Shown: piece by piece, positions 47,437 through 57,738 of the stretch
How the letters are laid out: every line of letters starts with the position of its first letter
Numbering within the stretch: position 1 is the first letter of the stretch
From: Anaerolineae bacterium
GTDB taxonomy: Bacteria > Chloroflexota > Anaerolineae > Aggregatilineales > Phototrophicaceae
Reading direction: 5' to 3'
NCBI GenBank assembly: GCA_025055175.1
Contig: JANWYT010000006.1
Location: forward strand, 1 to 64,000
Length of the DNA stretch: 64,000 bases
The notes under the pieces: generated by a model
The model's database searches: none
The model's input: the letters and a program-made list of their open reading frames with translations, nothing else
What the model was told of the DNA's origin: nothing
Program-made: the position numbers and the translations under genes

Positions 47437-50400
47437 TCAGTCTTGCTTGTTGGCGCGCTGCTCCATGCGACGCTGGCGACCTGTGAGAGCCTCGTGCAGC
47501 GGCGTAAAGAGCGCATAGGCCGAGGGTACGACGATCAACGTTAGCACTGTACTGCTGAAGACGCCACCAATGACCACCGTCCCCAACTCTGAGGCGATGA
47601 TCGCACCGTTCGACAAGCCAGCTGCCAGCGGCGTCAGCGCGATGATCGTCGCTAGCGAGGTCATGAGGATGGGACGCAAGCGCCGAGAACCCGCTTCGAT
47701 CAGCGCGTCGTACAAAGGCATGCCACGCTCATAACGATTCTGGCCTACGCGGTCGATCAGCACGATAGCGTTCGTCACCACCAGGCCCAACAGCATGAGC
47801 AAACCGATGAGGGCTGAAATGCCCAGCACGCGGTTGCTCAGGGTCAAGGCGACTGCTGCGCCTACTGGCGCCACCACAATGCTGAAGATGACCGCCAACC
47901 AGTAGATGGGCGAACCAAACAACACTACCAGCACAGCCACCACAATCACAATCGCAATCCCCATCGCCACGAAAATATCTGCAAAGCCTTGAGTCTGGAA
48001 CTGGGTGTTGAAGCCCTGGTTGATTGTCACGCCTTCCGGCAGGTCAAGCTGAGCGTTCAGCGCGCGGATGGCGCGCGGCGCTAAGTTGATAGTGTCTTCC
48101 GTCGTCGTCTCGCCGGTGTAGCTGATGGCCGCCGACTGATTGACGCGAATGTAAGTCGTTGAGCCTTCCTCTTTATCGGAGGCAACTTCTTTTTCGATGA
48201 TGTTGGTCACTTGCACGTCGCTCACCTGAGCCTCGGCCAGCGCAGCTTCGATGTCAGCCTGCTTGCTCAGCAGCAGATCACCATCGGGCATGGCAGCGCT
48301 CAAGCACAAGCCGTCATCCGTCGTGCTGTCTAAGATGACCTTAGCAGGTGCGAAGCGCTCACGGATAGACAGTAGCAAGGCTTCTTCAGCATCAGCATCG
48401 AAGTCGGGCGGCAACTGCCCCCTGAAAACCAACTCTGGGCAGTGCGTGGCCGCGCCCGATTGAGCCAAGTTGCCGCTCACGTTGGCTAGGCCTGGCACGC
48501 TGTTCAGCGTATACGAAACACAAGCATCGTAGCGCTGGAGAGTCGCTTGATCGGCGCCGCTCATCACGAGCTGGAAGCCGCCGAAACCGCCGCCGCTAGT
48601 GAGCGTCGTCGCAGAGACGGTGTACAACTCGTTCTGCGGGACTTCGCGGCAGGCCGGCACATTGGCAGGCGTGCCAGCGTCCTTCGCCTGATAGCTGGCG
48701 AAGATAGCCTCCGCGCCCTCTTGCAGCGCCGCCACATACTGCGGCGTGAATTCGCTGCTCCGCGTGCTGATGGTAATTTCGCCGCGATTCTCCCTGATTT
48801 GATTGCCGCTGATCAACGATTGAAAGTTCAGGCCACCGCCACCGATGATGGTGCGCATGGTGACGAGCTGATCGGCAGGGATCGTCTCCGTCACTAGGTC
48901 TTCGAGTTGGCGCATGACTTGGTTCGTCTCCACCATCCCCGTCAGCTCTGGCAGGGTGACGTCGATTGTGATTTGCTCTTCGCCGAAGTTGGGCAGAAAG
49001 GCTGCCGGGCGACTAGCGAATAAGAATGCGCCTATGCCCGCCGACACAATGGCCAGCACGACCACCGTCCAGCGCGTGAAGTTGTTGCGCAGCGCCAGCT
49101 TGAGGATGGGAACGTACAAGCGTTCCATGAAGGTCTCTTCGGCCTCCACTACGTCCTTCGCTGAGATAAACAGATAGGCTAGCGCCGGCACAACCGTGAT
49201 CGCCACTAGGTACGAAGCTATTAGCGAATAGGTGACTGCTAGGCCGAAGGGCAGGAAGAATTCGCCGATCAGGCCGCCCGTCAGACCTAGGGGCAGGAAG
49301 ACGACCATCGTCACACTTGTCGCTGAGAAGACCGCCACCGATACCTCGCGCGCCCCTGTCAGGATGGCCTCACGCTTCTCCACGCCCATCTGAATCTGGC
49401 GGAAGATGTTCTCCAGCACGACGATTGAGTCATCGACCACGCGACCAATCGCCACCGTCAGGCCCGAAAGCGTCATAATATTCAGCGTCAGGCTGGATGG
49501 GAACAAGCGAAGCAGGAACTGCACCAGGCCCGATCCTTCAGCATAGGGCTGGAGCAGTTGGTTCATGAAAGGCGGCAGCCAGTACATAAGAGCCAAAGCC
49601 GAGAGGATAGATAGCGGAATGCTAACAGCGATCACCAGCGTACTGCGCCAGGCTGGGTAGGCAATCGTCCCACGCCAAAACAAGATCAGCAGACCAGCGG
49701 CAAAACCCATCAGACCCATCACGCGGAAGATAGTATCGGCCTCATACCAGGCGCGACCCCAATCGCCCTGAGCAGCTTCTAGCCCAGACCCCACTACGAA
49801 GCTCAGCCAAGCCAGCGACAGCAGGATCAAGATCAGGCCGACAGGACGGCGGCCCTTCATCGGCCACACCCCACCACTCAGGAAGACCAAGATGATGATG
49901 ATGGCGAAGATCGCTCCCAGCGTACCTTCGCGCACCACACCGCTGATTGACTCTTCGATAAAGCTGGACTGCTCGAAGGCTACGCTGATCGCAATGTCGT
50001 CGTTCTCGGCGTCGATCCTCTCCATGATTTCGCGCGCACGGTAGAAGGCTTCGACCGTGTTGGCGTCGCGATTTTTGAACAGCGTCACCAACAGGCTAGA
50101 TGCCCCGTTGGTGCGCGTGATGCTGGCCGTCGGACGAAAGACTTCACCAGCGGCAGCCTTGTCTTTGATGTCCTGCGGGAAAGTCGCTTTCACCTCGTCC
50201 GAGAACAGATTAAGCGCGCGCGGCACAAGATTATTGATGAAATTCGGCTCGCGCTGAGCTAGGTATTGGAAGGCTTCCAAGCTCATGTTGCCCAACAAGC
50301 CTGGGGCAAAATTTGCCCCCTGAGCGCTATCGAACAGGCTGTTGATGAAAGCCGATGGCACTTGAGTCTGTGGAAAACGGAAGAAGTCGAAGGCGTTGTT

Positions 50401-52338
50401 CAACTCAATGCCCAAGAAGTTAGCCACGAAAGCCCAATCAGCGTTGAGGGCCGGAGCTGAGGGATCAGGTGGGATGACGTTACGCTGATACCGTTCAGCC
50501 AAAAGTTGCGCCGCCGACGGCTCATCACCGGCGGCGATGGCCCGCACCTTCGCCGCAGTTTCAGCGTCCAGGCGTGCCAGCACGTCTTCACTCAGGCTAG
50601 CCAGCGTTTGCGGGGCAAATTTCAGTAGGACGGCAGAGTCTAGCTTGGCAAAGAAATCTGCTTCTTGCTGCGCGAAGAAAGCCACTGTCTGCGGCGTCAG
50701 GCTGTTGAACAGGCGCACCTCGTAGCCAGAGAAGGCTTTTGGCACTTCGGCGTTGATTCTGTTCAGGATTAGCGCGGCGCTGCCCTCGCCGTAGGCCAGC
50801 AAGTCAGCCGCTGTCGCCAGCGGACGAGTCAACTCTGGGCGCTCAGCCAGCGTGTTCCATTCCTGGCCCAGCCGCAGAGGATTATTCGCCGTCGCCTGAG
50901 CAAAGATACCCCCCAGCGCGCCAAACAACTGGCCCAAACCGCCGCCTGCCGCGCCGCCTGCCTGCTCCTGAGCTTGCATATCCTCTGGTTGGTTGGCTTC
51001 CAGAACTTCGCCTTCTGCTGTGCTGAAGACGCTGAACGTCGCCAGGGGAATATTGGCGAAGCTGAAGGTGATGATTTGAGGCGGTGCAATGCGCCAAGCG
51101 CTGGGCAGATTGACCGACTGCACGACGCTCTGGCCTGTCAGACTCTCTGCCAGAGCGCGCGCCGCCAGCGCGTCGCGCGCGAAGCCATCCAGCCCCTCGA
51201 CAAAGTCCTCTGGCAGAATGGCCAGCACCTCGGCTGGCAAGGCCGCCAATTGGTCAGCGTCGAAGGTTTCGATCAGCGTCGGCTCAATCGCCAACATGCG
51301 TTGAACATCGTCTACCGTCAGATCGTCGGTCTTGGCCTTTGCCCCACGTATCACGCCGCTAGTGATGAAGCCATTCAGAGCCTGAGCCGTGCTGCGCGTC
51401 GCTGAGGCAATCTCTAACAGGTCGTCAGCTGTGCTGAAGAAGTCCATCTGCCAACTCGTCGGCAACGTCGGGGCAGTCGTCGGGACGCGCACTGTCTCAG
51501 CACGCAATGCTTCAATCGTCGCCTTGTCCAAGTTACTCAGGCCCACTCTGGCCGAAGCAGCAGCCCAAGCGCGCGGGCTGAGCTGGAACAAGGCGCTGTT
51601 GGCCAGCGGATCGTCTTCGACGCTGGCAAGTTGGGCCACTGTCTCGCCGGGCAGCGTCTGGCCGCCGCTGACGACGACGCTGGCAATCGCGTCCAGCGCG
51701 TTTACTTGCGGTACGATCTGTTGCTCCACTAAACGCTGCAAAGCCGATTTTTCAGCGCTGGCCGAAGCGTCTTGTTGAGCTAGATAAGCCAAGGCCGCGC
51801 GCACCGTCTCTTTCGGCAGAGCAGACCACACTGCAGGATCGAGTTGGAACAAGAAATTGGCGCGTCGATTCGCCCAGTAGAGCAGCGTATCCGCGTCTAG
51901 GTCACCCAATAGGCGGCGCGCAAAATCTTGAGGTGCTTCGCCGAGCGGCGCGCTGATCTGCCGACTAGGAAACCATACGCGGTCAATTGCCGCCTGCACT
52001 TCGTCGCGTATGCGGGTCTGATCTTCGCCGAAGTTGTTGGCAGCGACGATCACCGCGCCAAACGCACCTGTCGTGGTTGAGTCCAGATTGACGATTTGCG
52101 GGATCGTAGCGATCTCAGCTTCCAAGCGCTTAGTCACCACTTTGAGGACTTGATCGCTGTTCATGCCAGCCACTTGCGCAAGGATGATCGTCTGCGGGAA
52201 TTCGACGGGCGGCAGAAGCTCTTGCTGGAACAGCGTCGCGGCGCGCACTCCCAGGCCGATCACAATCAGGGTGAGGGCCAGCGTGACCCAGCGAAAGTTC
52301 ACAGCGGAGCGTGTGAGCAAACTCAAGAATGCTCTCAT
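47437..52338 (-). CDS. RND-superfamily efflux permease with enlarged periplasmic domain (1633 residues)
   Basis: RND pumps of this class run about 1030-1060 residues; this one has 1633. The first helix (about 15-32) is followed by a loop to about residue 805, versus roughly 300 residues in relatives. That loop holds repeated helix-turn stretches such as LPAEVLAILPEDF and LTPQTVAFF. Two extra helices (831-853, 870-891) lie between the usual second helix (806-822) and third (899-921). The proton-relay block AIGRVVDDSIVVLENI (about 963-978) is intact, as is the second half with PVGAAVAL and IVLIDRVGQ. No outer-membrane partner or adaptor adjoins it. Confidence 0.9.
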   Translation of the reverse strand: MRAFLSLLTRSAVNFRWVTLALTLIVIGLGVRAATLFQQELLPPVEFPQTIILAQVAGMNSDQVLKVVTKRLEAEIATIPQIVNLDSTTTGAFGAVIVAANNFGEDQTRIRDEVQAAIDRVWFPSRQISAPLGEAPQDFARRLLGDLDADTLLYWANRRANFLFQLDPAVWSALPKETVRAALAYLAQQDASASAEKSALQRLVEQQIVPQVNALDAIASVVVSGGQTLPGETVAQLASVEDDPLANSALFQLSPRAWAAASARVGLSNLDKATIEALRAETVRVPTTAPTLPTSWQMDFFSTADDLLEIASATRSTAQALNGFITSGVIRGAKAKTDDLTVDDVQRMLAIEPTLIETFDADQLAALPAEVLAILPEDFVEGLDGFARDALAARALAESLTGQSVVQSVNLPSAWRIAPPQIITFSFANIPLATFSVFSTAEGEVLEANQPEDMQAQEQAGGAAGGGLGQLFGALGGIFAQATANNPLRLGQEWNTLAERPELTRPLATAADLLAYGEGSAALILNRINAEVPKAFSGYEVRLFNSLTPQTVAFFAQQEADFFAKLDSAVLLKFAPQTLASLSEDVLARLDAETAAKVRAIAAGDEPSAAQLLAERYQRNVIPPDPSAPALNADWAFVANFLGIELNNAFDFFRFPQTQVPSAFINSLFDSAQGANFAPGLLGNMSLEAFQYLAQREPNFINNLVPRALNLFSDEVKATFPQDIKDKAAAGEVFRPTASITRTNGASSLLVTLFKNRDANTVEAFYRAREIMERIDAENDDIAISVAFEQSSFIEESISGVVREGTLGAIFAIIIILVFLSGGVWPMKGRRPVGLILILLSLAWLSFVVGSGLEAAQGDWGRAWYEADTIFRVMGLMGFAAGLLILFWRGTIAYPAWRSTLVIAVSIPLSILSALALMYWLPPFMNQLLQPYAEGSGLVQFLLRLFPSSLTLNIMTLSGLTVAIGRVVDDSIVVLENIFRQIQMGVEKREAILTGAREVSVAVFSATSVTMVVFLPLGLTGGLIGEFFLPFGLAVTYSLIASYLVAITVVPALAYLFISAKDVVEAEETFMERLYVPILKLALRNNFTRWTVVVLAIVSAGIGAFLFASRPAAFLPNFGEEQITIDVTLPELTGMVETNQVMRQLEDLVTETIPADQLVTMRTIIGGGGLNFQSLISGNQIRENRGEITISTRSSEFTPQYVAALQEGAEAIFASYQAKDAGTPANVPACREVPQNELYTVSATTLTSGGGFGGFQLVMSGADQATLQRYDACVSYTLNSVPGLANVSGNLAQSGAATHCPELVFRGQLPPDFDADAEEALLLSIRERFAPAKVILDSTTDDGLCLSAAMPDGDLLLSKQADIEAALAEAQVSDVQVTNIIEKEVASDKEEGSTTYIRVNQSAAISYTGETTTEDTINLAPRAIRALNAQLDLPEGVTINQGFNTQFQTQGFADIFVAMGIAIVIVVAVLVVLFGSPIYWLAVIFSIVVAPVGAAVALTLSNRVLGISALIGLLMLLGLVVTNAIVLIDRVGQNRYERGMPLYDALIEAGSRRLRPILMTSLATIIALTPLAAGLSNGAIIASELGTVVIGGVFSSTVLTLIVVPSAYALFTPLHEALTGRQRRMEQRANKQD

Positions 52339-52427
52339 GGACGTAGGCTACTCCTGAATCGTTTGATGACCTCTTTATTTTAGTCCTTTGCCGAGAGCTT
52401 TGTGAAGTTAGTAGCAAATTCTTCATC

Positions 52428-52458
52428 AAAAGGCAATCTTGGCGTAACTAAGATTGCC
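52428..52458 (-). terminator. Terminator of glgB
   Basis: A 9-bp perfect stem (52432-52440 with 52450-52458) closes a 9-base loop and on the minus strand is followed by TTTT, about 20 bases after the glgB stop. Confidence 0.75.
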
Positions 52459-52476
52459 CCTGACAGATTTTCGCGC

Positions 52477-54669
52477 TCAGCGTCGCAGCTTGAGGATGAC
52501 CACAGCCAGCGGAGGTAAAGTCAGGTCGATACTCTGCGCAAAGCCATGCATGGGGATGTCATCGCTGGTGCGTCCATCGCCGTTGCTCATGCCGCTGCCG
52601 CCGTAGCGCGCCGCGTCGCTGTTCAACACTTCGGCATAGTGGCCGGCTTCTGGCACGCCAATGCGATAACTCTGACGCACAACCGGCGTAAAGTTGCATA
52701 CAATCACCAAGAAATTCAGCGGGTCGCTAGCCATGCGAATGTACGAGAAGACGCTCTGCAAAGCGTCATTCGGCTCAATCCAGCGGAAGCCAGCCTGAGA
52801 AAAATCTTGTTCATAAAGCGACGGCTCAGACCGATAGAAGGTGTTCACGTCCTTCACCCATTGCTGGAATTCGCGGTGCATGGGAAAGTCGAGCAAGCTC
52901 CATTCCAGGCTGGCGGCATAGTTCCATTCGCGCCACTGAGCAATTTCATGTCCCATGAAGTTGAGCTTTTTGCCAGGATGGGTGTACTGATAACCCAGCA
53001 GCAGCCGCGTCCCAGCGAATTTCTGCCACCAATCGCCGGCCATTTTGGCGATGAGCGAGCCTTTACCATGCACCACCTCATCATGTGACAGGGAAAGCAC
53101 AAAATTCTCGGTATAAGCGTAGAGCATGGAGAAGGTCATCATGTTGTGGGCATATTTGCGGTGTATGGGGTCTTTCTTGACGTAATTCAGCGTGTCGTGC
53201 ATCCAGCCCATGTTCCATTTGAAGGTAAAGCCCAGACCACCCTTGTCTGTAGGCCGCGACACCATCGCCCACGAAGTAGACTCCTCTGCAATCGTGAGCG
53301 CTCCAGGGCATTCACGGTGGACGAGTTCGTTGAATTCGCGAATGAAGGCCACCGCATCCAGATTTTCGCGTCCACCATAGCGATTAGGAATCCATTGGCC
53401 TTCCTTGCGCGAAAAATCTAGGTAAAGCATAGACGAGACAGCGTCAACGCGCAGGCCATCGATGTGGTACTTCTTCAGCCAGAAAAGAGCATTAGCGGTC
53501 AAGAAGTTGCGCACCTCGTTGCGCGCATAGTTGAAGATATACGTTCCCCAATCTGGGTGTTCGCCCAGACGCGGATCGGCGTGAGAGTAGAGGTGTGTGC
53601 CGTCGAAGTAACTCAGCGCCCAGCCATCTTTGGGGAAGTGGGCCGGCACCCAATCCAAGAAGACGCCTATGCCATTCTGGTGACACTGATCGACGAAGTA
53701 CATGAAGTCCTGTGGCGTGCCAAAGCGACTAGTTGGTGCATAGTAACCCGTGACCTGGTAGCCCCATGAGCCGTCGTAGGGATGTTCTGCCACCGGCATG
53801 AGTTCAATGTGAGTGTAGCCCATCTCTTTCACATATGGGATGAGTTCTGTCGCCAACTCACGATAGGTATACCACTGGTTGCCCTCTTTGCGCTTCCATG
53901 ATCCCAGGTGGACTTCATAAATAGCCATCGGTTGCGCCAGCGGATCGATTTGAGCGCGCCGCGCCATCCAAGCTTCGTCGCCCCATTCATAAGCCAGATC
54001 GACGACGATGGACGCATTGGAGGGGCGCACCTCAGCCCAGAAGGCGTAAGGATCGGCTTTCATCGCCTGATAGCCCATGTGGTGGGAGCGAATTTCGTAT
54101 TTGTAGCGCAAGCCCGTCCCTACCCCAGGAATAAAAATTTCCCATATGCCGCTTTGTCCTACCCGCTTCATAGGATGAACGCGCGCATCCCAGCGGTTGC
54201 AGTCAGCCATCAGGCTCACGCGCCGCGCGTTAGGCGCCCAGACCGCGAAGTTGACGCCTTGAACGCCATCCACCTCGCGCAGGTGCGCTCCCAGCTTGTT
54301 GTAGGCTTCCAGGTGGCGACCCTCGCCCAGCAGATATATGTCCATCTCACCGAAGAAGGATGGGAAGATATACGGATCATAGAAAACGTCCACCGTGCCG
54401 TCGTAATTCGTCGCCCGATACTGATACTCGACCTTCGGGCTGTCGCTATCGATGACTGCCTGATACAAGCCATTATCATGAATACGCGCCATGAGCAGCG
54501 GCTCACGGCCCTGCACCAACACCTCAAGCTGGGTCGCGTAGGGGCGCATAGTGCGCACAATGAGCTGACGCTTCGCCTCGTCGTAGTGCGCCCCAAGAAT
54601 TTGCTCTGGCGCGCCATGATCGGCATGAGCGAGGGCATTTAGTGCATCAGGGTGTGGGTCTTGGGCCAT
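52477..54669 (-). CDS. glgB: 1,4-alpha-glucan branching enzyme (GH13)
   Basis: The 730-residue protein has an N-terminal CBM48-like sandwich, the GH13 barrel and a C-terminal beta domain. The catalytic Asp lies in [12 protein letters not shown], the Glu in TIAEESTSW, and the transition-state Asp in SHDE. It makes alpha-1,6 branches in glycogen. No other glg gene is next to it. AAGGA precedes the ATG and a TATAAT lies about 50 bases upstream. Confidence 0.96.
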   Translation of the reverse strand: MAQDPHPDALNALAHADHGAPEQILGAHYDEAKRQLIVRTMRPYATQLEVLVQGREPLLMARIHDNGLYQAVIDSDSPKVEYQYRATNYDGTVDVFYDPYIFPSFFGEMDIYLLGEGRHLEAYNKLGAHLREVDGVQGVNFAVWAPNARRVSLMADCNRWDARVHPMKRVGQSGIWEIFIPGVGTGLRYKYEIRSHHMGYQAMKADPYAFWAEVRPSNASIVVDLAYEWGDEAWMARRAQIDPLAQPMAIYEVHLGSWKRKEGNQWYTYRELATELIPYVKEMGYTHIELMPVAEHPYDGSWGYQVTGYYAPTSRFGTPQDFMYFVDQCHQNGIGVFLDWVPAHFPKDGWALSYFDGTHLYSHADPRLGEHPDWGTYIFNYARNEVRNFLTANALFWLKKYHIDGLRVDAVSSMLYLDFSRKEGQWIPNRYGGRENLDAVAFIREFNELVHRECPGALTIAEESTSWAMVSRPTDKGGLGFTFKWNMGWMHDTLNYVKKDPIHRKYAHNMMTFSMLYAYTENFVLSLSHDEVVHGKGSLIAKMAGDWWQKFAGTRLLLGYQYTHPGKKLNFMGHEIAQWREWNYAASLEWSLLDFPMHREFQQWVKDVNTFYRSEPSLYEQDFSQAGFRWIEPNDALQSVFSYIRMASDPLNFLVIVCNFTPVVRQSYRIGVPEAGHYAEVLNSDAARYGGSGMSNGDGRTSDDIPMHGFAQSIDLTLPPLAVVILKLRR

Positions 54670-54715
54670 AGATCGTCTTCCTTACAACTTCTCATGAGCT
54701 AGCTATAGCGCTAGA

Positions 54716-54721
54716 ATTATA
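54716..54721 (-). promoter_or_regulatory. Probable -10 box of glgB
   Basis: The minus strand reads TATAAT about 47 bases before the glgB start; the -35 is weak. Confidence 0.4.
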
Positions 54722-54759
54722 GGCGACCAGATGGGTTTTGCACGGGAGTAAAAACGCCA

Positions 54760-55791
54760 ATGTCCGAAGATGGCCGCTTGCTGGCTGGCTCTGTGCGCCG
54801 CGATGACCGCGAAAATATCGCCTTGCGGCCCAAATGGTTGCGCGATATGGTCGGGCAGGACAGCCTGCGCGATAACCTGGCGATCATCTTGGAAGCGGCT
54901 AAACTGCGCAACGAACCCATCGATCATGTGCTGTTCTATGGCCCGCCAGGCCTGGGCAAGACTTCGCTGGCTCACGTCATCGCCAACGAGATGGGCGCGA
55001 ACATCCGCGTCACAGCTGGCCCATCTATTGAGCGCGCCGGTGACCTAGCTGCCATCCTCACCCACCTGAAGAAAGGCGACATCCTGTTCATCGATGAAGT
55101 TCATCGTCTGGGGAAGGCCGTCGAGGAAATTCTCTATCCAGCGATGGAGGACTTTGTGCTGGACATTGTGATCGGCAAAGGGCCAGCCGCCAAAACAGTA
55201 CGGCTGAATCTGCCGCGCTTCACCGTCATCGGCGCGACGACGCGCCTCTCGCTGCTGGCTGGGCCGCTGCGCGACCGCTTTGGAGCGCGCTTCCGCCTAG
55301 ACTTTTACAGCCAGGAAGCGCTTGAGCATATCGTCACCCGCGCTGCCGTCATGCTCAAAATCACCATCGATCCTGAAGGCGCACGCGAAATTGCCAAACG
55401 CGCGCGCGGCACGCCGCGCATTGTGCTGCGCCTGCTGCGTCGCGTCCGCGACTACGCTCAAACGCGCGCCGATGGCCGCATCACTGCCGCTGTCACCCGT
55501 GAAGCCCTAGAGTTGATGAACATCGACCATCTGGGCCTCGATGAAGTAGATCGCAACATCCTCTCCACAATCATCGAGAAATTCAACGGCGGCCCAGTAG
55601 GCCTGGAGACCATCGCCGCTGCCACCAGCGAAGACAGCGCCACCATCATGGACGTTTACGAACCCTATCTCATCCAGCTGGGCTTCTTGGATCGCACTCC
55701 TCGCGGACGGATCGCCACTGTCAACGCTTATCGCCATCTGGGACTACCCATACCACAAGGTAGCAGTCCCGATCAGCCCAAACTCTTTTAA
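54760..55791 (+). CDS. ruvB: Holliday junction branch migration helicase RuvB
   Basis: The 343-residue AAA+ protein has Walker [13 protein letters not shown], Walker [11 protein letters not shown], sensor GATTR and the C-terminal winged helix with TPRGR. With RuvA it drives branch migration of recombination junctions. ruvA and ruvC are not adjacent. It starts the ruvB-queA-rplU-rpmA set. Confidence 0.97.
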   Translation: MSEDGRLLAGSVRRDDRENIALRPKWLRDMVGQDSLRDNLAIILEAAKLRNEPIDHVLFYGPPGLGKTSLAHVIANEMGANIRVTAGPSIERAGDLAAILTHLKKGDILFIDEVHRLGKAVEEILYPAMEDFVLDIVIGKGPAAKTVRLNLPRFTVIGATTRLSLLAGPLRDRFGARFRLDFYSQEALEHIVTRAAVMLKITIDPEGAREIAKRARGTPRIVLRLLRRVRDYAQTRADGRITAAVTREALELMNIDHLGLDEVDRNILSTIIEKFNGGPVGLETIAAATSEDSATIMDVYEPYLIQLGFLDRTPRGRIATVNAYRHLGLPIPQGSSPDQPKLF

Positions 55792-55807
55792 GGATGACGC
55801 CTGCTTC

Positions 55808-56875
55808 ATGGAACTCTCTCTGTTCGACTATCATCTGCCTGACGAGTACATCGCCCAAACGCCTGTCGAACCGCGCGACTCGTCGCGCCTGATGGCGCTG
55901 GATCGTCGCAGCGGCGCTGTGCAGCACTTCATCTTCCGCGACATCGGTCGGCTGCTGCGCCCCGGCGATGTTTTAGTGCTGAACAACACTCGCGTCATCC
56001 CGGCGCGCTTACACGCCACTAAGCAAGACAGCGGCGGCAAGGCCGAGATTCTGCTGCTGCGCAAGCTCAGCGCCACTGAATGGCGCGCCCTGGTGGGTGG
56101 TCGAGGCCTGGTCACGGGCAAACGCCTCACCCTAGACACCGTACCTGTTGAAGTTGAAGTCATAGCCGAATACGAAGAAGCGGAGCGATTGCTGCGCTTC
56201 AGCCAGCCCATCGACGACCTATTGCATGAGTTGGGCGAAATGCCTCTGCCGCCTTACATCCACACTCGCCTAAAGGACGCCGAGCGCTACCAGACCGTTT
56301 ACAGCCAACGGGAAGGCTCAGCCGCCGCCCCCACCGCCGGCTTACACTTCACTCCCGATCTGCTCATCAGCTTGCGCGACAGCGGCGTGAAGCTGGCCTA
56401 TTGCACGCTGCACATTGGACTCGATACTTTTCAGCCTGTCAAAGTAGACGACATCACCAAGCACCACATCCACCAAGAATGGGCCAGCCTGGACGAAGTC
56501 AACGCCCGTATCATCAACGACGCTAAGCTGGCCGGTGGCCGTATCATCGCCGTCGGCACGACTTCAGCGCGCACCGTCGAAACGGCCGGTATCCTGAGCG
56601 AAGGCGGCGACCCTGCTCATCCGAAAGCCGCGCCAAATGCCTGTCCCTGGCGTCCTGTCGTGGCCTTTGAGCGCGAAACCAGCCTGTACATCTATCCGAG
56701 CTACCGCTGGCGCGTCCTAGACGGCCTCATCACTAATTTTCATCTGCCCAAATCAACCCTGCTCATGATGATTAGCGCCTTCGCTGGTCGCGAGAACGTC
56801 TTGAATGCTTACGAAATTGCCAAGCAGGAGGGCTATCGCTTCTTCAGCTTCGGCGACGCCATGTTCATCATCTGA
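55808..56875 (+). CDS. queA: S-adenosylmethionine:tRNA ribosyltransferase-isomerase
   Basis: The 355-residue protein has the family blocks FDYHLPDEYIAQTP, LVLNNTRVIPARL, GSAAAPTAGLHFT and a final TNFHLPKSTLLMM. It adds the epoxycyclopentanediol side-chain during queuosine synthesis. It follows ruvB by 16 bases, a common ruvB-queA pairing. Length is normal. Confidence 0.97.
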   Translation: MELSLFDYHLPDEYIAQTPVEPRDSSRLMALDRRSGAVQHFIFRDIGRLLRPGDVLVLNNTRVIPARLHATKQDSGGKAEILLLRKLSATEWRALVGGRGLVTGKRLTLDTVPVEVEVIAEYEEAERLLRFSQPIDDLLHELGEMPLPPYIHTRLKDAERYQTVYSQREGSAAAPTAGLHFTPDLLISLRDSGVKLAYCTLHIGLDTFQPVKVDDITKHHIHQEWASLDEVNARIINDAKLAGGRIIAVGTTSARTVETAGILSEGGDPAHPKAAPNACPWRPVVAFERETSLYIYPSYRWRVLDGLITNFHLPKSTLLMMISAFAGRENVLNAYEIAKQEGYRFFSFGDAMFII

Positions 56876-56886
56876 GAGACTCGTAG

Positions 56887-56916
56887 TTGACGCCACGCCT
56901 CTGCTGCTCGTATAAT
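56887..56916 (+). promoter_or_regulatory. Strong promoter of rplU-rpmA operon
   Basis: TTGACG (56887-56892) and TATAAT (56911-56916) are spaced 18 bases, one mismatch from consensus in total. The mRNA would start near 56923 with a leader of about 118 bases that holds a small hairpin (stem GCCTTG/CAAGGC, about 56924-56940). Confidence 0.75.
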
Positions 56917-57040
56917 CACGCGTGCCTTGCTTCTCAAGGCAGCCTCGACTCGTGAGCCAATTTTCCCCGCTAGTTGACCCGTCCCATCCAAAGATAGGCG
57001 GCTTTGGCAGTGGAAATAAGCGAAGATTGGGAGAAGACCC

Positions 57041-57355
57041 ATGTATGCAATCATCCGCAGCGGTGGACGTCAGCACCGCGCCGTCGTCGGCGACACCATC
57101 GACGTGGAACGCCTGCCCTATCAGGTGGGCGAATCGTTTGAAATTAGCGAAGTACTGCTGGTGGGCGATGGTGACAAGACCCTCATCGGCCAGCCCCTCG
57201 TCGAAGGCGCAACCGTCAAGGTGACGGTCAAAGACCAGTTTCGCGGCGACAAAGTAATCGTCTACAAGTACCGCCAGCGTACCAACTACCGCGTGAAGCG
57301 TGGTCACCGTCAGTATCACACCCGTCTACAGATTGATGATATCGTCGTCAAGTGA
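57041..57355 (+). CDS. rplU: 50S ribosomal protein L21
   Basis: The 104-residue protein has the L21 start [10 protein letters not shown] and the signature YRVKRGHRQ near its C-terminus. L21 binds 23S rRNA. GGAG lies about 7 bases before the ATG. rpmA follows at 18 bases, the standard order. A strong promoter lies upstream of it. Confidence 0.96.
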   Translation: MYAIIRSGGRQHRAVVGDTIDVERLPYQVGESFEISEVLLVGDGDKTLIGQPLVEGATVKVTVKDQFRGDKVIVYKYRQRTNYRVKRGHRQYHTRLQIDDIVVK

Positions 57356-57373
57356 GCGAGAGAGACAAGTAAG

Positions 57374-57661
57374 ATGGCACATAAAAAAGGTGGCGGCTCA
57401 TCGCGTAATGGCCGCGACAGCAACTCCAAGCGCCTGGGCGTGAAGAAATACGGCGGCGAACTAGTCATCCCCGGTAACATCATCGTGCGCCAGCGCGGCA
57501 CTAAGTTTCACCCTGGCGAGAACGTCGGCATGGGCAAAGATCACACTATCTTCGCTAAGATTGAAGGCGTGGTCGTCTTCGAGCGTATGCGCGGACGCGA
57601 GGGTCAGAAGCAGATCAGCGTCTACCCTGTGCCTGCGGCCCAGCCTAAAGCCGCACAGTAA
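57374..57661 (+). CDS. rpmA: 50S ribosomal protein L27
   Basis: The 95-residue protein begins with the universal [15 protein letters not shown] block, whose N-terminus reaches the peptidyl-transferase centre, and continues with the [14 protein letters not shown] signature. It lacks the cleavable N-terminal extension of Firmicutes. Confidence 0.96.
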   Translation: MAHKKGGGSSRNGRDSNSKRLGVKKYGGELVIPGNIIVRQRGTKFHPGENVGMGKDHTIFAKIEGVVVFERMRGREGQKQISVYPVPAAQPKAAQ

Positions 57662-57738
57662 CCATCGATCATCTGTCAACTGCAATCGCTGCTTTACGCC
57701 ACCGTCCCCACCGACGAGCCGTAGAGCGAGGAGCAATC

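Noticed and set aside
52863-54642. Long plus-strand open frames opposite glgB
   Set aside because: The minus-strand GH13 enzyme is intact and full length; the opposite frames show no domains or ribosome-binding sites.
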